Shown here: in pieces, positions 57,055 to 64,000 of the stretch
Layout of the letters: every line of letters starts with the position of its first letter
Numbering within the stretch: the first letter of the stretch is position 1
Assembly (NCBI RefSeq): GCF_001514125.1
Contig: NZ_KQ948554.1
Span: 368,608-432,607, forward strand
Length of the DNA: 64,000 nt
Reading direction: 5' to 3'
From: Streptomyces longwoodensis
GTDB taxonomy: Bacteria; Actinomycetota; Actinomycetes; Streptomycetales; Streptomycetaceae
The notes under the pieces: generated by a model
Databases searched by the model: none
The model's input: only the letters and a program-made list of their open reading frames with translations
What the model was told of the DNA's origin: nothing
Position numbers and translations under genes: made by a program

Positions 57055-58578
57055 ACTTCGCCTGCATCGACGGACCGTGTTCCGCCCCAGCTCAGCGCGG
57101 GGCCGCGTCCCGCGCCGGGGCCGGCCGCCGACGAGGGACTGGCGCGGCGCCTGCGCGCGCTCGCCTGCACCGCGCCGATCCACGACCTCGACGCGCGCAA
57201 GGCCAACCTCGCCGGCGAGTACTCGGTGTACGGCATGGCGGAGATCGCCCTGGCCGCGATCGACCTCGTCACGCTCACCATGGACTTCGACACCGGCGCC
57301 GACCACGACGAGATCGTGGCCCGCCTCGTCCCGCGCATCGCCGCCCAGGCCCCGCAGCGGCCCGGCGCCGAGCACGAGCGCGTGGCCCGCTGGGTCCTGG
57401 AGAACCTGATCAACGTCGGCAGCGTCGACCGCGGCTTCCGCGCCGTCTACGGCACCTTCGCGCCGGACGGCAGCTATGTGCGCCGCGACTACGACTTCAA
57501 GCTGATCGAGGAGGTCCCGGGCTACGGCGGCGCCGTCTACCTCCGCACCACCGACGAGGCCGTCAACGTCCTGGTGGGCGCCCTCGACACCGACGTCACC
57601 AGCGCCCAGATCGCCGCCGAGGTCAAGCTCGAGGTGCTCATCCGGCGCGGCCGCCTCGCCGACGCCCAGCTGGCCGCCGAGCAGGCCCGCTACCGCACCG
57701 TGCAGTACTCGGAGACCCTGCGCAGGGCCCTGGAGGCCACCCGGCGCAACGTCCGCGCGGTGGACTGGCTCAACGCCGTGCCCGACATGATCGCCGAGGC
57801 GCTCGACCACGTCGCCGACCGCTACCGCCACGAGAACGCGATCCTCACCAACATCCGCAAGGCACGCGACGAGTCCGAGGACCCGGAGAACAAGCGCCGC
57901 GCCGCCGAGCTCGTCGACATCGTCAAGGACTGCATCCGCCGCCACACCCAGCTGCAGTCCCGCCTGCTGGAGGCCGGCCCGCTCTTCCGCGCCGAGCAGG
58001 ACCGGCAGGCGTTCGCCACCCCCCTGGCGACGGCCGGGCTGGACCTCTACGGCCAGCTCGTCGCGCCCGTGCTGCCGTTGCCGCTGGAGCAGGCGATCCG
58101 GGTCACGGACGCCTTCTTCGCCCGCGGGACGGGACTGCGCACCCCGGTGTCCGTGCGGGTGACCGACCTGGTCGACATCCTGCTCACCCCGCCCGTGGAG
58201 CGGGAGCACCTGGGCGCGGAGATGCCGGAGCCCGACCTCATCGCCACGCCGGACGACAGCCGGTTCAGCGAGGAGCAGCTGGCCGCCGCCATGGAACTCC
58301 TCGACCTCCCGGCGGACGCCCCGCGCAGGCTCTCCGGGCTGCTCGCGGAGGCCCGCCGCAAGGACCGTGAGCTGCCGTACCTGGTCGCGCTGCTCGCCGT
58401 GCACGCCGCGAGCCCGCCCGTCGGGACGGCGTACCGGCAGGGCGAGCAGAAGCTGCTGTTCGCCGTGGACGACGGCACCGAGCTGGACGACGAGGAGTTC
58501 GGAGGCGCGGACCTGATCGTGGGGACCGCCCTGCTGGACGCGGCGGGCATGGCCGCGGACCGGACGGAGGCGGCGTGA
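57052..58578 (+). CDS. JetA/MksF-like kleisin-type subunit of an SMC complex
   Basis: 508-aa soluble, mostly helical protein. The N-terminal third has SVYGMAEIALAAIDLVTLTM and VLENLINVGSVDRGFRAVYG; the middle is a run of long amphipathic helices (LADAQLAAEQARYRTVQYSE, then ALDHVADRYRHENAILTNIR), as in MukF/MksF kleisins; the C-terminal part FSEEQLAAAMELLDLPADAP resembles a small winged-helix domain. Assignment rests on fold-like features and on its position before an MksE-like and an MksB-like gene, matching Wadjet jetA-jetB-jetC order. GTG 57052 is likely leaderless; ATG 57022 is an alternative. Coupled to the next ORF by a TGATG overlap. Confidence 0.7.
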   Translation: MTSPASTDRVPPQLSAGPRPAPGPAADEGLARRLRALACTAPIHDLDARKANLAGEYSVYGMAEIALAAIDLVTLTMDFDTGADHDEIVARLVPRIAAQAPQRPGAEHERVARWVLENLINVGSVDRGFRAVYGTFAPDGSYVRRDYDFKLIEEVPGYGGAVYLRTTDEAVNVLVGALDTDVTSAQIAAEVKLEVLIRRGRLADAQLAAEQARYRTVQYSETLRRALEATRRNVRAVDWLNAVPDMIAEALDHVADRYRHENAILTNIRKARDESEDPENKRRAAELVDIVKDCIRRHTQLQSRLLEAGPLFRAEQDRQAFATPLATAGLDLYGQLVAPVLPLPLEQAIRVTDAFFARGTGLRTPVSVRVTDLVDILLTPPVEREHLGAEMPEPDLIATPDDSRFSEEQLAAAMELLDLPADAPRRLSGLLAEARRKDRELPYLVALLAVHAASPPVGTAYRQGEQKLLFAVDDGTELDDEEFGGADLIVGTALLDAAGMAADRTEAA

Positions 58579-58724
58579 TGTCCGACGTCCACCTCGCCGG
58601 CCGGGCCACCGCCCGGTACGGCACGGCGACCAGCGTCCTCCACTCACCCCGCCGGGCCGGAGCCCGCACCCACGACGGAGTCGTCCGTCACCCTCGCCCC
58701 CGGAACAAGGAGTTGCCGTCGTGA
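58578..58724 (+). CDS. candidate 48-aa ORF coupled on both sides inside the Wadjet-like operon
   Basis: The ATG at 58578 shares its A with the stop of the JetA-like gene (TGATG), with GGAGG about 6 bases upstream; the ORF ends TGA at 58722-58724, overlapping the GTG start (58721) of the JetB-like gene. The product is basic and Arg/His-rich: MSDVHLAGRATARYG, middle SPRRAGARTHDGVV, end RPRNKELPS. The end codons also carry the AAGGAG ribosome site of the next gene. It may be a real small protein or only a coupling spacer that guides ribosomes to the next start. Confidence 0.45.
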   Translation: MSDVHLAGRATARYGTATSVLHSPRRAGARTHDGVVRHPRPRNKELPS

Positions 58725-59608
58725 CCGAGCACGTCGAGTGGAGCGACGCGGAGGCCCCCGCCCCGGCGGCCGGTGCCGCCGTCACCCCCGCCGACGCCGC
58801 CGACGCGGCGCGGCTCGTCGCCTTCGGGCTCCAGCCCAAGCTGCAGCCCGCCCGCGACCAGGAGTACGCCGACCTGCTGCGCCGCTACCGCGAGGACCCG
58901 CCCTTCGCCCGGCTCGCCGACGCCGTCGCCGCCGGGCTCGGCCTGATCGTGCTGGAGGTCTCCCCGCGCGCGGGGATGGCCGTGACCGCGGCCGAGGACT
59001 CGGTGTTCGCCGTGCGCATGGGCGACTACGCGCGCCGCACGGCCGCCGACTCCGGCGACCGCTTCCTGCACGGCCTCGCCCACCTCGCGGTCGCCGCGAT
59101 GGCCTTCCCCCGGCCCGAGGACCTCGCCGACGACGGGTACATCGGGCGGGTCACCGTCAACGGCGTCGACGCGTTCGTGCGCCAGGCCTGCCGCCGCCTG
59201 GAGGAGCGCGCCGAGCAGCAGGGCGAGAACACCGACCCGGCCACCGACGCGCCCGGCCTGGAGGCCGCCTGGCGGATCTGGGCCCGGCGAAGCGCCGCCG
59301 GTGCCACCAAGGACGCCCGCCGCCTCGCCGGGTCCACCACCGGCATCGTCGGCAAGGCCGTCGCGTTCCTCACCGACTCCGGCTTCCTCCAGCGCACCGG
59401 TGACGACAACGGCGGCACGTACCGCACCACGGCCCGCTACCAGCTCCAGGTGCGCGACCTGGCCGGCAGCGCCGCCATGGCCGAGCTGCTGGAGCTGGGC
59501 GTCGTCCCGGTCACCGACGGCACGCCGTCGCTGCTGCCCCCCGAGGAGTCCGAGGACCTGCACCTGGTGGCCGACGCCGGACTGCCGTTCCACGCCCCGA
59601 CCTCCTGA
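58721..59608 (+). CDS. JetB/MksE-like accessory subunit
   Basis: 295-aa soluble acidic protein. The N-domain LVAFGLQPKLQPARDQEYADLL is followed by a helical region RFLHGLAHLAVAAMAFPRPE and a C-terminal winged-helix-like part STTGIVGKAVAFLTDSGFLQ, then TYRTTARYQLQVRDLAG. This architecture fits MukE/MksE, which bridges the kleisin and the SMC-like ATPase; it is somewhat longer than typical MksE. GTG 58721 has AAGGAG 8 bases upstream. Position between JetA-like and JetC-like genes is the main support. The 80-base gap to the next gene contains a direct repeat of ACCACGTCCTCCCGACC. Confidence 0.7.
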   Translation: MTEHVEWSDAEAPAPAAGAAVTPADAADAARLVAFGLQPKLQPARDQEYADLLRRYREDPPFARLADAVAAGLGLIVLEVSPRAGMAVTAAEDSVFAVRMGDYARRTAADSGDRFLHGLAHLAVAAMAFPRPEDLADDGYIGRVTVNGVDAFVRQACRRLEERAEQQGENTDPATDAPGLEAAWRIWARRSAAGATKDARRLAGSTTGIVGKAVAFLTDSGFLQRTGDDNGGTYRTTARYQLQVRDLAGSAAMAELLELGVVPVTDGTPSLLPPEESEDLHLVADAGLPFHAPTS

Positions 59609-59688
59609 TCCTCCCGACCACGTCCTCCCGACCCCGACCACGTCCTCCCGACCCTCCCGCACCGCCAGAAGACTGACGAGAGTCCGCC

Positions 59689-62600
59689 ATGTACGAGCTG
59701 TCCCGGGTCCGCCTCTACTCCATCGGGCCGGCCGGTGCGCGCTACGCCGACACCGTGCTCGACCTGCGCGGGGTGGGCGACGTCGTGCCCGACCCCGCCC
59801 CCGCGCAGGCGGAGTTCTTCGAGGAGGAGCCGGTCGGCCCGCCGCGCCGTCCCGCGCCCGCCGGCGTGCTCTTCCTGGAGAACGGCGGCGGCAAGTCCGT
59901 CCTGCTGAAGCTGATCTTCTCGGTGATGCTGCCGGGCCACCGCAACACCCTCGGCGGCGCCAGCTCCGGCGTGCTGCGCAAGTTCCTGCTCGCCGACGAC
60001 TGCGGCCACGTGGCCCTGGAGTGGCAGCACGTGCAGACCGGCGAGTGCGTCGTCGTCGGCAAGGTCAGCGAGTGGCGCGGGCGCCAGGTGTCCAACGACC
60101 CGCGCAAGTTCGCCGAGGCCTGGTACTCCTTCCGCCCCGGGCCCGGACTCGCCCTGGACAACCTGCCCGTCGCCGAGGCCACCGCCGTACGGCCGCCCGT
60201 CGAGGGCCAGTCCGGCGCCCAGGGCCGCCGGCGCACCATGAAGGGCTTCCGCGACGCCCTCACCGAGGCGGGCAAGGCGTACCCGCACCTGGAGGTGCAC
60301 TGGGAGGAGATCCACGAACGCTGGACCGAGCACCTCGGCGACCTCGGCCTGGACCCCGAACTCTTCCGCTACCAGCGCGAGATGAACGCCGACGAGGGCG
60401 AGGCGGCCGGCCTGTTCGCGGTGAAGAAGGACTCCGACTTCACCGACCTGCTGCTGCGCGCCGTCACCGACACCCGCGACACCGACGGCCTCGCCGACCT
60501 CGTCAGCGGCTTCGGCAACAAGCTCGGGCGGCGCGCCGAACTGATCGCCGAGCGGGACTTCACGGCCGGCTCCGTCGACCTGCTCGGCCGGATCGTCGAG
60601 GCCGCCGACACCCGCGCGCGGGCCCGGGAGGTCCACACGGCCGCCGAGCGCCGCACGCGCACGCTGGCCCGCCGGCTCTCCGCGCGCGCCGCCCAGGAGC
60701 GCACCCGCGCCGCCGACCTCGCCCAGCGGGTCACCGGCGCCGCCCACGCCGTCACCCACGCCGAGGCCGCCCGCGGGCGCAGCGCCCTCGTCGCCGCTGA
60801 ACTGGCCTACCGCCACGCCTCCCTGGCGCTCGCCGCCGCAGAGAAGTCCGCCGCCGCGCAGAAGCGCGAACTCGCCGACGCCCGCACCCTGCACGCCGCC
60901 TGGCAGGCCGCCGAGGCCGTGCTGCGCCACCGTGCCGCCGCCGACCGCGCCGCGCGCGTGTCCGCGGCCATCCAGGAGGCCGAGCGGGACGCGGCCCCCG
61001 CGCTCGCCGCCCGCGCCCGGGCCGCCGTCGACCTCGTCCGCGCCCTGCACGCGGCCGCCGACCGGGCCGAACACCTCGCCAACGAGGAGGAGGAGCGCTC
61101 GGCCTCCCTCCAGGAGGTCGGCGAGGCCGCCCACCGCGACGCCACCGCCGCCGCCACCGAGGCGCAGCGCGCCCGCAGCGAGGCCGGGCACCTGCGCCAG
61201 CGGCTCACCGAGGTCGAGCAGGAGACCGCCGAGGCCGTACGGGCCGGCTGGCTCGACGACAGCGCCCCCGACGCCGACCCCGCCCGGGCGGCCCTCGCCG
61301 CCAGCGATGCCGAGAAGACGGCCGTCGCGGCCTGGGACACCGCCCGGGAGGCCTCCCGCCGGGCGAGCGAGCACGCGCGCGAGGCGGCCTCCGCCGAGTC
61401 CCGCGCCGAACTGACCGCGGCCCGCGCGGCCGACGCGGCGACGGCGGCGCAGCGGTCGTACGAGGGGGAGCGCCGCCTCGCCGAAGCGCTGGCCGGCGAG
61501 GACCGGCTGGCGGAGCTGCTCGGGCTCACCGACGGCCGCACCAGCATCCCCCGCCCGCGCCACGAGAGCACCACGCCGGAGGACGGCGGGACCCCGGACG
61601 ACGGCGCCCTCACGCCCGAGGACCTCGACCGCTGCGCCGACGAGCTGCGCCGGCTGCTCGACGACGCCGTCGCGTCCGCCGAACGCCAGCTGTTCGACCT
61701 GCGCACGGCCGCCGCCGACGACGCCCGCATCCTCGGCGCCCTCGGCGACGGCGGCCTGCTGCCGCCAGGCCCCGACGTCCTGGCCACCGTCGAGTTCCTC
61801 GGCGAGCACGGCATCCCCGCGCTGCCTGGCTGGCGCTACCTCGCCCAGGCCGTCGACCCGGTGGACCACGCACGGGTGCTGGCCGCCCGACCCGAGCTCG
61901 TCGACGGTGTGATCATCACCGACCCCGACTCACACGCACGCGCCCGGGAGGCGCTGGGCGAGGCCGCCCTGCTGCCGCGCTCCGCCGTCGCCGTCGGCAC
62001 GGCCGCCGCGCTGCTCGCTCCGACCCCGGCCGAGGACTCCCTCGGCGGTGACGTGTTCCTCGTCCCGCCGAACCCCGCCATGCACGACGAACACGCCGCC
62101 GACGAGGAACGGCAGGCCCTGCGCGCCCGCGCCACCGAGCGGGACGAGGAGATCCGCCGCCTCGCCGCCCGGCTCGGCAAGGACCGGGAACTGTCCGCGC
62201 GGCTCACCTCCTGGCGCACCGGCTGCCCGGCCGGCCGACTGGCCGAACTCGCCCGCGTTGCCGAGGAGGCCCGCACCTTCGCCGAGGAGGCCGAGGCCGA
62301 GCTCACCGAGGCGCGCACCGTGCGCGCCGAGACCGAGGAGGCGGCCGCCGAGGCCGCCCGGGTGCGCGACGAGAAGCAGGAGGCCGCCCAGAAGGCCCGG
62401 CGCGCCGCCGACGCCCTCGCCGGCCTCGCCTTCCGGCTCCGCGAACGGGCCGGCTGGCAGGCCAGGCTCCGCGAACTCGCCGACGAGGCCACCGAGTCCG
62501 AGGCCCGCGCCCAGGCCTGCCTGGAACGCGCCCGCGCCGCCGACGAGGACCGGCGCGCCGCCCAGCGCGCCGCCGACGACGCCCGCCGCACCGCGCGTGC

Positions 62601-64000
62601 CCTGCGCGCGGAGCGCGCCGAGGTCGCCGGCGCCCCCGACGACGTACCCCAGGGGGAGGGCGACGGCACGCCCGACGCGTCCCTGCCCGCACTGCGCGAG
62701 GCCTACCGGGCCGCATCCCAGCTGTACGAGAAGGTCGGTGTCGGCGCCGACCTGCGCGCCGAGCAGGCCCGCGCGGAGAGCGACGAGAGCGCGGCCCGGG
62801 CCGAACTGGACCGGCTGAGCAACAAGGTGCGCACCCGCGCCGAGCAGCTCCTCCAGTCGCCCGACGGTTCCGACGGACCGTCCCGGCAGGCCGCCGCCGC
62901 CCGCGCGGAGGAACTGGTGCAGCTCCTGGAGACGCGCATGTCCAGCGCGAGCGAACAGCTCGGGCGGCTGCGCGGCGAGGCCGAACGGCACGCGCCCGAG
63001 GACGGCGGGGCACACACCGAGCTGCCCGAGGAGCTCCAGCCGCGCGACGCCGAGCACGCCCAGGCCCTGCTGCGCACCGCGACCGCCGAACTCGCCTCCC
63101 GCACCGAGGCGCTGGGCCAGGCCCGCGAGGCGCACGCCGAACTGCTCGACGCCCACCGCGCCGCCGAGGACGCGGCCGGCGGCTTCGACGAGATCGCCGC
63201 CATGCTCCGCGACCTGCTGCGCGAGCACACCACCGACGAGGAGCAGGAGGAGCCGGAGCCGTACCCCGGCAGCCTGGAGGACGCCCGGCAGTCGGCCGCC
63301 GAGACCCGCCGCTCGCTGCGCGGCTGCGCCGCCGACCTGTCCGCCGCCGAGGCCGCCGTGCGCGAGGCGAGCGACGTGCTCGTACGGCACGCCAACTCCA
63401 CGCGGTACGAGCAGGTCCGCACCCCCGCACGCCAGCAGATCCGTGAGCTGCCCGCCTCCGCGCTGCCCGAACACGCGCAGAAGTGGGCCGACGCGTTCGC
63501 GCCCCGGCTGCGGGTGCTCACCGACGAGCTGGCGCAGCTGGAGCGCAACCGCGACTCGATCGTGGACCGGCTGCGCGGGCTGGTGGAGTCCGCCCTGGCC
63601 ACCCTGCGGTCCGCGCAGCGGCTCTCCCGGCTGCCCGAGGGGCTCGGCGAGTGGTCCGGACAGGAGTTCCTGCGCATCCGCTTCGAGGAGCCCGACCAGG
63701 CCACGCTGACCGAGCGGTTGGGCGAGGTCGTCGACGAGGCAACCCGCGCGGCCGTGAAGAAGAACTCCGATCTGCGGCGCGACGGCATGTCCCTGCTGCT
63801 GCGGGGGGTGGCGGCCGCCCTGCAGCCCAAGGGCGTGGCCGTGGAGATCCTCAAGCCGGACGCGGTGCTGCGCGCCGAGCGGGTGCCGGTGGGTCAGATG
63901 GGCGACGTGTTCTCCGGCGGCCAGCTGCTGACGGCCGCCATCGCCCTGTACTGCACGATGGCCGCCCTGCGCTCCAACGACCGGGGCCACGACCGGCAGC
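59689..64000 (+). CDS. JetC/MksB-like SMC-family ATPase, partial at window edge
   Basis: At least 1437 aa, running off the window. ATG 59689 starts MYELSRVRLYSIGPAGARYA; Walker A LFLENGGGKSVLLKL at about residues 61-75 lacks the usual GxxG start but keeps GGGKS, as in MukB-type heads. After a head segment with QHVQTGECVVVGKVSEWRG come hundreds of residues of Ala/Glu/Arg-rich coiled coil (from about 320 to 1200) with a hinge-like region near 620-760. The ABC signature FSGGQLLTAAIALY is at 1408-1421; Walker B lies beyond the edge. With the JetA-like and JetB-like genes it forms a Wadjet/MksBEF-like complex that, in known systems, recognises and eliminates circular plasmid DNA. Confidence 0.82.
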   Translation, partial: MYELSRVRLYSIGPAGARYADTVLDLRGVGDVVPDPAPAQAEFFEEEPVGPPRRPAPAGVLFLENGGGKSVLLKLIFSVMLPGHRNTLGGASSGVLRKFLLADDCGHVALEWQHVQTGECVVVGKVSEWRGRQVSNDPRKFAEAWYSFRPGPGLALDNLPVAEATAVRPPVEGQSGAQGRRRTMKGFRDALTEAGKAYPHLEVHWEEIHERWTEHLGDLGLDPELFRYQREMNADEGEAAGLFAVKKDSDFTDLLLRAVTDTRDTDGLADLVSGFGNKLGRRAELIAERDFTAGSVDLLGRIVEAADTRARAREVHTAAERRTRTLARRLSARAAQERTRAADLAQRVTGAAHAVTHAEAARGRSALVAAELAYRHASLALAAAEKSAAAQKRELADARTLHAAWQAAEAVLRHRAAADRAARVSAAIQEAERDAAPALAARARAAVDLVRALHAAADRAEHLANEEEERSASLQEVGEAAHRDATAAATEAQRARSEAGHLRQRLTEVEQETAEAVRAGWLDDSAPDADPARAALAASDAEKTAVAAWDTAREASRRASEHAREAASAESRAELTAARAADAATAAQRSYEGERRLAEALAGEDRLAELLGLTDGRTSIPRPRHESTTPEDGGTPDDGALTPEDLDRCADELRRLLDDAVASAERQLFDLRTAAADDARILGALGDGGLLPPGPDVLATVEFLGEHGIPALPGWRYLAQAVDPVDHARVLAARPELVDGVIITDPDSHARAREALGEAALLPRSAVAVGTAAALLAPTPAEDSLGGDVFLVPPNPAMHDEHAADEERQALRARATERDEEIRRLAARLGKDRELSARLTSWRTGCPAGRLAELARVAEEARTFAEEAEAELTEARTVRAETEEAAAEAARVRDEKQEAAQKARRAADALAGLAFRLRERAGWQARLRELADEATESEARAQACLERARAADEDRRAAQRAADDARRTARALRAERAEVAGAPDDVPQGEGDGTPDASLPALREAYRAASQLYEKVGVGADLRAEQARAESDESAARAELDRLSNKVRTRAEQLLQSPDGSDGPSRQAAAARAEELVQLLETRMSSASEQLGRLRGEAERHAPEDGGAHTELPEELQPRDAEHAQALLRTATAELASRTEALGQAREAHAELLDAHRAAEDAAGGFDEIAAMLRDLLREHTTDEEQEEPEPYPGSLEDARQSAAETRRSLRGCAADLSAAEAAVREASDVLVRHANSTRYEQVRTPARQQIRELPASALPEHAQKWADAFAPRLRVLTDELAQLERNRDSIVDRLRGLVESALATLRSAQRLSRLPEGLGEWSGQEFLRIRFEEPDQATLTERLGEVVDEATRAAVKKNSDLRRDGMSLLLRGVAAALQPKGVAVEILKPDAVLRAERVPVGQMGDVFSGGQLLTAAIALYCTMAALRSNDRGHDRQ

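Overview
This is a high-GC chromosomal window from a streptomycete. The evidence is extreme third-codon GC, many GTG starts, ATGA/GTGA translational coupling, and markers typical of Streptomyces: rbpA with a perfect sigma-R-type promoter, ppm1, two GH18 chitinases with the streptomycete chitinase promoter architecture, and an FMN-riboswitch riboflavin operon. The gene order agrees with the segment I recall of S. coelicolor running downward from about SCO1464 (rpe) through SCO1444/SCO1429 (chitinases), SCO1443-1438 (rib/his), SCO1431, SCO1423 (ppm1) and SCO1421 (rbpA) to about SCO1400. That comparison is from memory and was not checked. The region looks like core chromosome: I see no integrase, transposase, tRNA, rRNA, CRISPR array or att site.

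Layout. 0-3.6 kb: rpe, a SorC-type sugar-sensing regulator, an 8-bp tandem repeat and a GuaB1-type enzyme. 3.8-9.8 kb: an amino-acid catabolic block with an APC permease, an Lrp/AsnC regulator, an MFS gene with a damaged or odd 5' end, then a nitrilase-amidase and a flavin monooxygenase that closely resemble DavA and DavB of the lysine 5-aminovaleramide pathway. 9.8-15.2 kb: a DUF5995 protein, an NCS2 uracil/xanthine permease, a thioesterase, and a divergent MFS/ROK pair sharing an inverted-repeat operator. 15.3-17.7 kb: a large secreted chitinase. 17.9-22.6 kb: FMN riboswitch, ribE, ribM, ribBA, ribH, hisE and hisG. 22.6-33.8 kb: a PH-domain membrane protein, two CBS/CorC proteins, an EccA-like AAA ATPase, a small P-loop kinase, a Tat-exported C39-like peptidase, a 47-aa membrane protein, a TetR regulator, a second chitinase and two small unknown proteins.

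34-43.5 kb: an Lrp/AsnC regulator, a YtcJ-like amidohydrolase, ppm1, fxsA, rbpA, then a minus-strand group (YczE-like protein, glycerophosphodiester phosphodiesterase, UMF1-type MFS) divergent from a MocR regulator. 43.6-48.1 kb: an FtsK/EccC-like membrane ATPase with a degenerate Walker A, a 64-aa membrane protein, an ankyrin protein and a HEAT-repeat protein preceded by a candidate 19-aa leader peptide. 48.2-51.4 kb: two coupled GT4 glycosyltransferases and an SGNH hydrolase. 51.5-56.8 kb: a 5-oxoprolinase operon (transporter, DUF1445 protein, pxpA, pxpB, pxpC) divergent from a GntR regulator, with a perfect FadR-type operator between them. 57.0 kb to the end: an operon of three proteins resembling MukF/MksF, MukE/MksE and MukB/MksB, that is, a Wadjet (JetABC)-like SMC complex. 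A possible 48-aa coupled ORF lies between the first two, and the SMC-like gene runs off the window, so a JetD-like partner could lie just beyond.

The most interesting items are the Wadjet-like operon and its small coupled ORF, the DavAB-like pair with its operator and odd MFS start, the oxoprolinase operon, the degenerate FtsK-like ATPase module, and shared chitinase-type repeat motifs, which also occur as a diverged 25-bp-spaced array upstream of the C39 peptidase.
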